A stretch of DNA of 64,000 nt from Alistipes excrementigallinarum (GTDB taxonomy: Bacteria > Bacteroidota > Bacteroidia > Bacteroidales > Rikenellaceae): NCBI GenBank assembly GCA_019112825.1, contig DXIP01000011.1:1-64000 (forward strand), given 5' to 3'. The first letter of the stretch is position 1. Each line of letters starts with the position of its first letter. This document shows positions 34,873 through 42,776 of this stretch, piece by piece. The notes under the pieces are model-generated. The model was not told the DNA's origin, searched no databases, and worked only from the letters and a program-made list of their open reading frames with translations. Made by a program: the position numbers and the translations under genes.

Positions 34873-35760
34873 CTACTCGGCCTTGGCCTCCTCGGCGGCG
34901 TACTCAGCGGGCTCCTCGAACGGGGTCTCCACCGAAGCTACGACGTCGGCTACGGCAGCCTCCTCGGCGTCGTACGACTCCTTGACGGCCTTCTTGATGC
35001 GGGGCTTGCCCTCCTTCTTGGGAGCAGCCTCACCGTTGGCGGCAGCCTCCTGAGCCTCCTTCTCCTTTTCGAGACGGCGCTCCTCGGTGCCCTCGGCGAT
35101 GGCGGCGCACATGGCGTCTACCACTACGGCAATCGACTTGGCAGCATCGTCATTTGCAGGGATAACGTAATCAATGTCGGTCGGATCACAACAAGTATCT
35201 ACCATTGCAAATACGGGGATGCTCAGTCGCTTGGCCTCCTTCACGGCGTTGGCCTCCTTCTGTACGTCTACGACGAACAGGGCGGCCGGCAGACGCGTCA
35301 GGTCGGCAATCGAGCCCAGGTTCTTCTCCAGCTTGGCGCGCTGACGGGCAATCTGGAGCTTCTCGCGCTTCGAGAAATTATCGAACGTGCCGTCGTTGGT
35401 CATCTTGTCGATGGTGGCCATCTTCTTGACGGCTTTACGGATGGTGGGGAAGTTGGTCAGCATACCGCCTGCCCAGCGCTCCGTAACGTAGGGCATTCCG
35501 ACGGCTGCAACCTTTTCGGCAACAATCTCCTTGGCCTGCTTCTTCGTGGCTACGAACAGCACGCGACGTCCGCTCTTGGCAATCTGCTTGAGGGCTGCTG
35601 CTGCCTCATCGATTTTCAGCACGGTCTTGTGCAGGTCGATGATGTGGATGCCGTTCTTCTCCATGAAGATGTAGGGAGCCATTTTGGGGTTCCATTTGCG
35701 CTTCAGGTGACCGAAGTGCGCACCGGCTTCCAATAAGGTATTGAAATCTGTACGTGACAT
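34873..35760 (-). CDS. rpsB: 30S ribosomal protein S2
   Basis: 295 residues, starting MSRTDFNTLLEAGAHFGH. Core S2 motifs are present (HFGHLKRKWNPKM, FVATKKQAKEIV, ERWAGGMLTNF, VDTCCDPTDIDYVIPANDD). It has a C-terminal extension of about 50 residues rich in Glu, Ala and Lys (EKEKEAQEAAANGE), longer than E. coli S2 (241 residues), as seen in other Bacteroidota. The 210 bases between rpsI and rpsB hold no recognised promoter or leader structure. Confidence 0.97.
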   Translation of the reverse strand: MSRTDFNTLLEAGAHFGHLKRKWNPKMAPYIFMEKNGIHIIDLHKTVLKIDEAAAALKQIAKSGRRVLFVATKKQAKEIVAEKVAAVGMPYVTERWAGGMLTNFPTIRKAVKKMATIDKMTNDGTFDNFSKREKLQIARQRAKLEKNLGSIADLTRLPAALFVVDVQKEANAVKEAKRLSIPVFAMVDTCCDPTDIDYVIPANDDAAKSIAVVVDAMCAAIAEGTEERRLEKEKEAQEAAANGEAAPKKEGKPRIKKAVKESYDAEEAAVADVVASVETPFEEPAEYAAEEAKAE

Positions 35761-35970
35761 TTTTGTTTCTCTTTGTTTGTTTTAATTCTCTGTTCTTCAA
35801 CTCTCCGGGTAGCGGCCCATGTCCGGTCCCGAGGAGTTTTCCGCGACGCGGCAAACGAAGGGTAATACCCCGTTGCACTGTCGGCCGACAGGACAACATA
35901 TAATATATAACAGGTAGTCGCTCCGTTTTGGCAACCGTCGTCGTGCTTGCCGAAAATCCGGTCGTGCGTA

Positions 35971-36357
35971 TTAACGCTTGCTGAACTGGAACTTGCGACG
36001 TGCTCCGGGCTGACCGGGCTTCTTACGCTCAACCTCGCGGGGATCGCGGGTCAGGAATCCGGCCTTCTTCAGCACCGGACGCATCTCGGCGTCAATCTCG
36101 CACAGTGCGCGAGCGATACCCAGACGAGCGGCTTCGGCCTGTCCCTTGATGCCACCGCCATCGAGGTTGATAGCGATGTCGTAGCTCTCGGCAGTGTTGG
36201 TAGCCAGCAGCGGCTGCTTTACCTGGAACTGGAGAATCTCGAGCGGGAAATAGGCGGCAAGCTCCTTGTGGTTGATTGTAATCTGACCCTTGCCCGGCTT
36301 CACGAATACGCGAGCCACAGCGGCCTTACGACGACCTACGGTGTTTACAACTTCCAT
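35971..36357 (-). CDS. rpsI: 30S ribosomal protein S9
   Basis: 128 residues: MEVVNTVGRRKAAVARVFVK at the start, GGGIKGQAEAARLGIARAL in the middle, and the basic tail ending QFSKR that reaches the ribosomal P site. It starts eight bases after rplM, the conserved L13-S9 order. Confidence 0.97.
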   Translation of the reverse strand: MEVVNTVGRRKAAVARVFVKPGKGQITINHKELAAYFPLEILQFQVKQPLLATNTAESYDIAINLDGGGIKGQAEAARLGIARALCEIDAEMRPVLKKAGFLTRDPREVERKKPGQPGARRKFQFSKR

Positions 36358-36365
36358 AACTCCTC

Positions 36366-36821
36366 TTACTTAATCTCGTTCAACTTAATCTGCTTGGGGT
36401 TCTGCGCGGCGTGCGGATGCTCGGCGCCGGCATACACCTTGAGGTTCTTGAGCTGTGCGGCACCCAGACGCGTGCGGGGCATCATGCCCTTGACAGCCTT
36501 CTCAATCAAGAACGTCGGTTTCTTAGCCAGGTACTCGGCAGGCGTTGCATAGCGCTGGCCGCCGGGATAACCCGTGTGACGCGTGTAGACCTTGTCGGTC
36601 ATCTTGTTGCCCGTGAGCTTCACCTTCTCCGCGTTGATGACGATGACGTAGTCACCGCAGTCGGCGTGGGGGGTAAAGCTGGGCTTGTTCTTGCCGCGGA
36701 GAATCTTTGCAATCTGCGAGGCAAGACGTCCCAATACCTCGTTCGTAGCGTCGATGACAATCCACTCCTTGGTTACCGTCGATGCATTGGCCGAGATAGT
36801 CTTGTAGCTTAATGAATCCAC
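36366..36821 (-). CDS. rplM: 50S ribosomal protein L13, GTG start
   Basis: 151 residues. The start is GTG at 36821 (decoded Met-Asp-Ser-Leu-Ser-Tyr-Lys), which matches the family amino-terminus in Bacteroidota; the nearest in-frame ATG lies more than 450 bases upstream inside repeats. Motifs: WIVIDATNEVLGRLAS, HADCGDYVIVINA and HTGYPGGQ. First gene of rplM-rpsI, with a good promoter 58 bases upstream. Confidence 0.96.
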   Translation of the reverse strand: MDSLSYKTISANASTVTKEWIVIDATNEVLGRLASQIAKILRGKNKPSFTPHADCGDYVIVINAEKVKLTGNKMTDKVYTRHTGYPGGQRYATPAEYLAKKPTFLIEKAVKGMMPRTRLGAAQLKNLKVYAGAEHPHAAQNPKQIKLNEIK

Positions 36822-36878
36822 TTTGTTTACGTTTAGTTTAACTTGTTTGTAATCCGTTTCCCGTATATTACGGGTGCG

Positions 36879-36909
36879 CAAAGGTACGAAATATTTTTCA
36901 CTCCGCAAT
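36879..36909 (-). promoter_or_regulatory. Promoter of rplM-rpsI
   Basis: Reverse-strand TACCTTTG (36879-36886), and ATTG 19 bases upstream (36906-36909): consensus Bacteroidota spacing. Confidence 0.75.
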
Positions 36910-37017
36910 TTTCCGGCAAATAATTTTTCGTTTTGGTCCTGCAAAATGTCCGCTTTTTCAACCATTTCGGCACTCCGCCGCCGTCGTCCGGAGGACCTGC
37001 CGGAAGGAAACGCGGCC

Positions 37018-37195
37018 GCAGGGGGCGGCTCGCAGGGGGCGGCTCGCCGGGGGCGCCTTGCAGGGGGCGCCTTGCAGGGGGCGCCTTGCAGGGAGCGGCT
37101 CGCAGGGGGGGGCTTGCCGGGGGCGGCTTGCTGGGGGCGCCTTGCAGGGAGCGCCTTGCTGGGGGTGCCTCGCAGGGGGCGCCTCGCAGGGGGCG
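37018..37195. repeat. 14-bp G-rich minisatellite, about 12.7 copies
   Basis: Twelve full units plus ten bases of GCAGGGGGCGSCTY (S = G/C, Y = C/T), in strict 14-bp register from 37018 to 37195, with a few substitutions per unit. Every unit has a run of three to eight G on the plus strand. It lies upstream of the rplM promoter and is not a CRISPR (no unique spacers). Confidence 0.9.
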
Positions 37196-37500
37196 TTGGC
37201 GGACCGCCACCCCGTCCGAGGGATGTTCCCGCTTCTGGCTCTCCGCTCCGACCCGCTCCGGCCCGCTCCGGCCCGACCAGTCCGGCCACCGGGCGACTTT
37301 CCGGCCTCTCCTCCCCTCAGGGCACCTCTCCGCTTCGGTCTGCTGCACCGCCGCCGGAGCGTCCCCTCCCTCCGGCCCGCCTGCACTTCGGAGATGCCCC
37401 GCCGCCTCCGCACGCCCGCAACCACGCAACCTCACAACCCCGCAACCACGCAACCACGCAACCACGCAGCCACGCAGCCTCCGCAACCCCTCAGCCACGC
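37196..37500. repeat. Intergenic low-complexity DNA with an 8-bp repeat
   Basis: Continues the 736-base gap. It includes 'cgctccgaccc/cgctccggccc' triplets near 37227-37262 and, at about 37425-37497, many copies of an 8-bp unit aaccacgc/agccacgc. No gene is supported. Confidence 0.6.
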
Positions 37501-37535
37501 AAAAAGGGCCCTCCCCGCGTGGGGAGAGCCCTTTT
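37501..37535 (-). terminator. Terminator of the methylmalonyl-CoA decarboxylase operon
   Basis: AAAAGGGC..CTCCCC pairs with GGGGAGAGCCCTTTT around GCGT. A/T runs lie on both sides, so it may work in both directions; it lies just past the beta-subunit stop. Confidence 0.85.
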
Positions 37536-37557
37536 GCATCGGGATGGCGTCGTGCGC

Positions 37558-38769
37558 CTATCCGAGGAACGAGAGCAGGATACCGGCTGCAACGGCCGAA
37601 CCGACGACGCCGGCCACGTTGGGACCCATGGCGTGCATCAGCAGGTAGTTGCTCGGGTCCTCCTTCTGCCCCTCAATCTGCGAGACGCGGGCAGCCATCG
37701 GAACCGCCGAAACACCGGCCGAACCAATCAGCGGGTTGATTTTGTTCTCCTCCTTGCTGAAGAGGTTCATGAACTTGGCCAGCAGAACGCCGCCCGCCGT
37801 ACCGAAGCCGAAGGCTACGACACCCAGCACCAGGATACCCAGCGTACGGAAGTTCAGGAAGGCTTCGGCCGTAGCCGTGGCGCCTACCGTCAGGCCGAGG
37901 AAAATCACGACGATGTTCATCAGCTCGTTCTGAACGGTCTTGCTCAGACGGTCCACCACGCCGCACTCCTTCATCAGGTTACCGAGCATGAGCGAGCCAA
38001 TCAGCGGCGCAGCGCTGGGCAGCAGCAGGGCAATGATGACCGCGATGATGAGCGGGAAGAGAATCTTCTCGGTCTTCGACACGGGGCGCAGCTGGCGCAT
38101 CTTGATGGCACGGTCCTTCTTCGTGGTGAGCGCCCGCATGATGGGGGGCTGAATCACCGGCACGAGGGCCATGTAGGAGTAGGCCGCAACGGCAATCGGG
38201 CCCAGCAGCTCGGGGGCGAGCATCGAGGTGAGGTAGATGGCCGTAGGACCGTCCGCACCGCCGATGATGCCAATCGAAGCGGCCTCGTTTGGGGCGAAGC
38301 CCAGCGCATAGGCGCCGATGAAGGTGAGGAAGATGCCAATCTGAGCGGCCGCACCCAGCATGAAGCTCTTGGGATTGGCAATCAGCGGACCGAAGTCGGT
38401 CATGGCACCCACGCCCACGAAGATGAGGCAGGGATAGATACCGAGCTTGACGCCCAGGTAGAGGTAGTCGAGCAGTCCGGCCTCCGCCACGAAGTTCTCC
38501 CAGTGTACATGACCGCCCGCAAAGAGCGACGTGTGGTACATGTTGGCATCGGGAAGGTTCGTCAGCAGCATGCCGAAGGCGATGGTCAGCAGCAGCAGCG
38601 GCTCGAATTTGTGTTTGATGGCCAGGTAGAGCAGGAAGAAGGCCACGCAAATCATCGCCACATTGCCCCAACCCATCGTATCGAACAGCGCTGCGATACC
38701 GGTCGAGCCGGCAAAGTCACGCAGACTGTCCCAGACGAAACTGGAGTTCGAGGTCAGGAAATTCCACAT
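37558..38769 (-). CDS. Na+-translocating decarboxylase beta subunit (methylmalonyl-CoA/oxaloacetate type)
   Basis: 403 residues, multi-spanning membrane protein that couples decarboxylation of carboxybiotin to Na+ export. Family signatures: MTDFGPLIANPKSF, IGIIGGADGPTAIYL (the Na+ site Asp in GGADGPT) and LLMHAMGPNVAGVVGSAVAAG. With the epimerase and carboxyltransferase genes in the same series, the most likely substrate is methylmalonyl-CoA rather than oxaloacetate. It begins five bases after the biotin carrier gene and is the last gene before the terminator. Confidence 0.93.
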   Translation of the reverse strand: MWNFLTSNSSFVWDSLRDFAGSTGIAALFDTMGWGNVAMICVAFFLLYLAIKHKFEPLLLLTIAFGMLLTNLPDANMYHTSLFAGGHVHWENFVAEAGLLDYLYLGVKLGIYPCLIFVGVGAMTDFGPLIANPKSFMLGAAAQIGIFLTFIGAYALGFAPNEAASIGIIGGADGPTAIYLTSMLAPELLGPIAVAAYSYMALVPVIQPPIMRALTTKKDRAIKMRQLRPVSKTEKILFPLIIAVIIALLLPSAAPLIGSLMLGNLMKECGVVDRLSKTVQNELMNIVVIFLGLTVGATATAEAFLNFRTLGILVLGVVAFGFGTAGGVLLAKFMNLFSKEENKINPLIGSAGVSAVPMAARVSQIEGQKEDPSNYLLMHAMGPNVAGVVGSAVAAGILLSFLG

Positions 38770-38774
38770 AGCGC

Positions 38775-39236
38775 CTATTCGATTACAATCAGGTTATCGC
38801 CCTCCATTACCGTAGCGCCCTGCTGTACGGAGATTTCCTTCACAACACCGCCGCGGTCGGCGTCGATGTTGTTCTCCATCTTCATGGCCTCGAGTACAAG
38901 CAGCGTCTGACCCGTGGTGACGCGGTCGCCCACCTTGACCTTGATGGCGAGCACCGTACCGGGCAGCGGGCTCTTCACAGCGTAGCCCGTGCTGGGTGCC
39001 GATGCGCTCAGACGGGGCGAGGGAGCAGCCGTTGCGGGCGTAATCATCGCGCTGTTGGCCGACTTGGGAGCCGGAGCCACCTGCGGCTTGGTCGTCTTGG
39101 AGGCCTTGGCGCCCTCGATTTCGACCTCATACTCCACGCCGTTGACTACAACATGGGCCAACGTCGAGGACTCGTTGACGTCGTCAATCTGCACGGCGTA
39201 GTTATGTCCGTTGATTTTCAAAGAGTAATCTTTCAT
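38775..39236 (-). CDS. Biotin carrier subunit of the Na+-pumping decarboxylase
   Basis: 153 residues. A short N-terminal beta region, an Ala/Pro-rich linker (about 50-85) and a C-terminal biotinyl domain with LVLEAMKMENNI, where the Lys in AMKM carries biotin. It shuttles CO2 from the carboxyltransferase to the membrane beta subunit. Lies between the gamma-like and beta subunit genes with gaps of 13 and 5 bases. Confidence 0.94.
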   Translation of the reverse strand: MKDYSLKINGHNYAVQIDDVNESSTLAHVVVNGVEYEVEIEGAKASKTTKPQVAPAPKSANSAMITPATAAPSPRLSASAPSTGYAVKSPLPGTVLAIKVKVGDRVTTGQTLLVLEAMKMENNIDADRGGVVKEISVQQGATVMEGDNLIVIE

Positions 39237-39249
39237 TGCTTTCTAAAAG

Positions 39250-39579
39250 TTATTTTCTGTCTGGCATCTGGGTTAATCCGTGAATTTTCGAGTTCCAGGG
39301 CGAGTAGGCCCGCTTGATACTCATAATCGTCAGCACCTCCGACTCCTTGTCGTGCAGGGCGCCGCGATAGATTCGGAGAGCCGTTGCGATGGCTGCAATC
39401 ACCTCCTCCTCGACCTCCACCTCGGCGGCGGGCTGCTTGGCCCGCTTGGCGGTGAAGATGTTACCGAAGATTTTCATGATTCCTACCAGCAGCAGCAGCA
39501 TGACCACCACCAGGCAGAATCCGATGAGCGAGACCCAAAGAATCTCCGACCAGCTCCATTCAATTGCTAATACGTTCAT
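39250..39579 (-). CDS. OadG-like gamma/delta subunit
   Basis: 109 residues. One N-terminal transmembrane helix (about 14-38, WVSLIGFCLVVVMLLLLVGI), then a charged cytoplasmic part with a Glu-rich stretch (AAEVEVEEEVIAAIATAL) and a C-terminal segment (IKRAYSPWNSKIH). This is the usual form of the small anchoring subunit that joins carboxyltransferase and beta subunit. It starts 17 bases after mmdA. Confidence 0.88.
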   Translation of the reverse strand: MNVLAIEWSWSEILWVSLIGFCLVVVMLLLLVGIMKIFGNIFTAKRAKQPAAEVEVEEEVIAAIATALRIYRGALHDKESEVLTIMSIKRAYSPWNSKIHGLTQMPDRK

Positions 39580-39596
39580 GACAGGTACGGATTACA

Positions 39597-41162
39597 TTAC
39601 AGAGGAACGTTCGAATGTTTCTTGGGCGGGTTCTGCAGACGCTTCGTAGCGAGCGACTGCAGCGCACGGATGATGCGGAAACGCGTGTTGCGCGGCTCGA
39701 TGACGTCGTCGATGTAGCCGTAGCGGGCAGCGTTGTAGGGGTTCGAGAACTTGTCGTTGTACTCCTTCTCCTTCTCGGCGATGAAGGCTGCCTTCTCCTC
39801 GGGCTTGTCGGCAAGCTCCTTGAGCTCCTTGCCGTAGAGCACCTCGACGGCACCGCTGGCACCCATCACGGCGATTTCGGCCGTCGGCCATGCGTAGTTG
39901 ACGTCACCGCGGATGTGCTTCGACGACATGACGATGTAGGCGCCTCCGTAGGCCTTGCGCAGCGTGACGGTAATCTTGGGAACCGTAGCCTCGCAGTAGG
40001 CGAAGAGCAGTTTTGCACCGTGGGTAATCACACCGCCGTACTCCTGGGTCGTACCCGGCAGGAAGCCCGGAACGTCGACCAGCGTCACCAGCGGAATGTT
40101 GAAGGCGTCGCAGAAGCGTACGAAACGGGCGGCCTTGCGGCTGGCGTTGATGTCGAGCACGCCGGCCATGAACTTCGGCTGGTTGGCGATGATGCCGACC
40201 GACTGGCCGTTGAAGCGGGCGAAGCAGGTGATGATGTTCTTGGCATAACCGGCTGCCGACTCCAGGTACTCGCCGTTGTCGACGATGGCGCGGATGACCT
40301 CCGACATGTCGTAGGGCTTGTTGGCGTTGTCGGGGATAATCTCGTTGAGCGAATCCTCCAGACGCGTAATCTTGTCGGTGCAGACCGTCAGCGGGGCATC
40401 CTCCATGTTGTTCTGCGGCATGTAGGAGAGCAGCTTGCGAATCAGGCCGATGCCCTCCTCCTCGGTATCCACGGCGAACTGAGCCACGCCGGACTTGGTG
40501 GTGTGCATGAGCGCACCGCCCAGCTGCTCCTGCGTCACGTCCTCGCCCGTCACCGTCTTGACGACCTTCGGGCCCGTGAGGAACATGTTCGAGGTCTCCT
40601 TCTTCATGATGATGAAGTCGGTCAGCGCGGGCGAATATACGGCACCGCCGGCGCAGGGGCCGAAGATGGCCGAAATCTGGGGAATGACGCCCGAAGCCAT
40701 CACGTTGCGCTGGAAGATGTTGGCATAGCCGGCCAGTGCGTTGACACCCTCCTGGATGCGTGCGCCGCCCGAGTCGTTGATGCCGATGCAGGGTGCGCCG
40801 TTGCGCATGGCCATGTCCATCACCTTGCAGATTTTGTCCGACATCGAGAGCGAGAGCGAACCCGCCGTCACGGTGAAGTCCTGTGCGAAGACATAGACCA
40901 GACGGCCGTCGATGGTACCGTAACCCGTTACCACGCCGTCGCCGAACGTGTGGCTCTTGTCCATGCCGAAGTCGTAGCAGCGATGCGTCACGAACATGTC
41001 GAACTCTTCGAAGCTGCCCTCGTCGAGCAGCATCTGAATACGCTCGCGCGCCGTATACTTGCCCTTGGCATGCTGCGCATCGATACGCTTCTGACCACCT
41101 CCCATACGCGCCTTCTCGCGGTTCTCGATGAGCTGGTTGATTTTGTTCTGAATTTCACTCAT
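39597..41162 (-). CDS. mmdA: Carboxyltransferase (methylmalonyl-CoA decarboxylase alpha / acyl-CoA carboxylase beta type)
   Basis: 521 residues, usual family length. Two crotonase-fold halves with oxyanion-loop motifs NDSGGARIQEGV and FGPCAGGAVYSP in the first, and LVDVPGFLPGTTQEYGG and RKAYGGAYIVMSSKHI in the second. It transfers the carboxyl group of methylmalonyl-CoA to biotin (the Na+-pump direction), or carboxylates propionyl-CoA when run in reverse. The neighbours (membrane beta and gamma subunits, epimerase) favour the Na+-pump role. Confidence 0.93.
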   Translation of the reverse strand: MSEIQNKINQLIENREKARMGGGQKRIDAQHAKGKYTARERIQMLLDEGSFEEFDMFVTHRCYDFGMDKSHTFGDGVVTGYGTIDGRLVYVFAQDFTVTAGSLSLSMSDKICKVMDMAMRNGAPCIGINDSGGARIQEGVNALAGYANIFQRNVMASGVIPQISAIFGPCAGGAVYSPALTDFIIMKKETSNMFLTGPKVVKTVTGEDVTQEQLGGALMHTTKSGVAQFAVDTEEEGIGLIRKLLSYMPQNNMEDAPLTVCTDKITRLEDSLNEIIPDNANKPYDMSEVIRAIVDNGEYLESAAGYAKNIITCFARFNGQSVGIIANQPKFMAGVLDINASRKAARFVRFCDAFNIPLVTLVDVPGFLPGTTQEYGGVITHGAKLLFAYCEATVPKITVTLRKAYGGAYIVMSSKHIRGDVNYAWPTAEIAVMGASGAVEVLYGKELKELADKPEEKAAFIAEKEKEYNDKFSNPYNAARYGYIDDVIEPRNTRFRIIRALQSLATKRLQNPPKKHSNVPL

Positions 41163-41234
41163 AAAGATATGATGCTTGATTTGTTGTTTTCAACTTTCCT
41201 GCGACCTTCCGGCGACCCTGCCTCCGTTCCCGGG

Positions 41235-41255
41235 AAAACCCCGCCGAAGCGGGGT
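41235..41255 (-). terminator. Hairpin between mce and mmdA
   Basis: ACCCCGC (41238-41244), CGAA, GCGGGGT (41249-41255); four T follow on the reverse strand. It may attenuate or separate the two genes. Confidence 0.55.
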
Positions 41256-41318
41256 GCGGCAACGCACGGGCGCTGTCCGGAGGGGCGACACGAGCCGCAA
41301 ACGTCGGGTCGTCTGTCG

Positions 41319-41729
41319 TTATTTGTTCTTATTCTCGCACAGCTCGGTGAGGATGCCCTGCGTCGACTTCGGGTGCAGGAAGGCGATGGTCATGCCCTCG
41401 GCGCCCTTGCGCGGAGTCTTGTCAATCAGACGGATGCCGTGAGCCTCGGCGTCGGCGAGCTGCTCCTCGATGTTCTCGCAGGCAAGCGCCATGTGGTGGA
41501 TGCCGATGCCGCGGTTCTCGATGAACTTGGCGATGGTCGACTCCTCCGAAGTGGGCTCCAGCAGCTCAATCTTCGTCTGGCCGAGCATGAAGAATGCCGT
41601 ACGAACCTTCTGGTCGGGCACCTCCTCGATGGCATAGCACTTCAGACCGATTACGTTCTCCCAGTAGGGAATTGCTTCATCCAGGCTCTTCACTGCGATG
41701 CCGAGATGCTCGATGTGAGATACTTTCAT
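41319..41729 (-). CDS. mce: Methylmalonyl-CoA epimerase
   Basis: 136 residues, vicinal-oxygen-chelate fold made of two beta-alpha-beta-beta-beta modules. MKVSHIEHLGIAVKSLDEA and GIGIHHMALACENIEE carry metal-binding His, and VRTAFFMLGQTKIELLEP holds a Glu/Gln ligand region. It converts R- and S-methylmalonyl-CoA, feeding the adjacent decarboxylase; the B12-dependent mutase is not in the window. Separated by 156 bases and a hairpin from mmdA. Confidence 0.94.
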   Translation of the reverse strand: MKVSHIEHLGIAVKSLDEAIPYWENVIGLKCYAIEEVPDQKVRTAFFMLGQTKIELLEPTSEESTIAKFIENRGIGIHHMALACENIEEQLADAEAHGIRLIDKTPRKGAEGMTIAFLHPKSTQGILTELCENKNK

Positions 41730-41796
41730 AGCTAAATAAATTTAAGTAGGTTATTTCGTTGCAAATCTGTTCCGACTAAGTGTTATTTTGCGAACA

Positions 41797-41804
41797 CAAA
41801 GATA
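41797..41804 (-). promoter_or_regulatory. -7 box of mce
   Basis: Reverse-strand TATCTTTG, a perfect TAnnTTTG, 67 bases upstream of the mce ATG. -33 is unclear. Confidence 0.55.
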
Positions 41805-42240
41805 CATCTTTAATTATAAAGTAAAAATAAAAAAACAACTTTTTCGCTTTTCCCGAGCGGCGAAACCGCGGATTTGCAAACGGCGTCGGTTCCGGCGCGG
41901 CGGGACGCTGCAGAAAAGGACAAAAAGAGTCCGAAAACGGAGCATCGGGCCCCTTCCGGAGGGCGCTGCGCGCGAAGATGGGAGGCCTTGCGTCCGGGGG
42001 ATGCGACCGGCCCGTCCGGAAACGGCAGCGACCCGTACGGAGATGCGACCGGCCCCGCCTGAACAGAGGGTCCACGCCGGAACACGGGCTCCGTCCGGGG
42101 GATGCGACCGGCCCGAACATATACCCCCCCCCGCACGGGATACCCCGCGGCCCGAACATAGAAAACCCCTCCCGGGATGCGCCGCGGCCCGATTTTCGCA
42201 AGATATTCGCCGAATGTGCTTCCATCTGACAAATAATTCG
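41805..42240. repeat. Divergent intergenic gap with degenerate repeats
   Basis: Between mce and the thioredoxin-fold protein. Recurrent words include gggggatgcgaccggcccg (41996 and 42097) with weaker copies between. Frames are open through most of it, but only from composition. A weak -7 box (TATCTTCG) follows at 42241-42248. Confidence 0.55.
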
Positions 42241-42270
42241 TATCTTCGCTTGCGGATAAACCCGCAGGCC

Positions 42271-42735
42271 ATGAAAAAATTCCTACTCCTCTGTCTGCTG
42301 CTTCCGCTGGCATGGTGCAACGCGGCGCACGCGCAGCGCATCCTCATCGGTAAGCGCGCCCCCGAGCTCCGAATCGCCACATGGCTCGCCGACAGCAAGC
42401 CTGCGTCGGCTCCGCTCACCTATATCGAATTCTACCACTCGTCGAACCCCTCGGGGCTCGCCTCGCTCGACCGGCTGCGCGAGCTGGTCCGCCATGCCGA
42501 CAGGCGGCTGCGGGTCATCATCGTCACCCGCGAAGCGCCCGAAGCGGTCGCGGAGCGGCTGGCACCCTACGTCTCGGAGTTCACCGGCGTGGGTTTCGAC
42601 CCCTCGGGGCAGAACTACTCGGCCTTCGAGGTCGACTATGTCCCCTTCGGGGTGCTCACCAACGCGCGCAACCGCGTGCTGTGGCTGGGCAACACGCTGC
42701 AGCTGACGCCGGAAGACATCGACCGGAACCTCTGA
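42271..42735 (+). CDS. Secreted thioredoxin-fold protein without a CxxC site
   Basis: 154 residues from ATG 42271. Signal peptide MKKFLLLCLLLPLAWCNAAHA (cleavage before QRILIG). The mature part follows the TlpA/redoxin pattern: ILIGKRAPELRIATWLAD, strand TYIEFYHSSNPSGLASLDRL, strand RVIIVTREAP, and a cis-Pro-like VDYVPFGVLTNARN. In catalytic relatives the CxxC follows the first core strand; here it is SSNPSG, so it should not be redox-active. Possibly a binding or chaperone protein. The meaB start is 41 bases downstream. Confidence 0.7.
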   Translation: MKKFLLLCLLLPLAWCNAAHAQRILIGKRAPELRIATWLADSKPASAPLTYIEFYHSSNPSGLASLDRLRELVRHADRRLRVIIVTREAPEAVAERLAPYVSEFTGVGFDPSGQNYSAFEVDYVPFGVLTNARNRVLWLGNTLQLTPEDIDRNL

Positions 42736-42776
42736 CGGAACGCAATCTCACATACCTATTAATAAAACACAACCGC

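Noticed and set aside
37018..37195. CRISPR array
   Set aside because: Units are contiguous 14-mers without spacers, and no cas genes are present. The 51.5-kb and 63.1-kb arrays fail for the same reason.
36822..37289. Longer rplM starting at an upstream ATG
   Set aside because: The extra ~150 residues would be encoded by the 14-bp minisatellite and promoter region; L13 homologues start at the GTG-encoded residue.
37558..41162. Oxaloacetate decarboxylase operon
   Set aside because: The carboxyltransferase is of the mmdA/propionyl-CoA carboxylase type, not the OadA type, and the epimerase is adjacent.
41319..41729. Lactoylglutathione lyase (glyoxalase I)
   Set aside because: Same fold, but length, motifs and position beside methylmalonyl-CoA decarboxylase genes fit methylmalonyl-CoA epimerase better.
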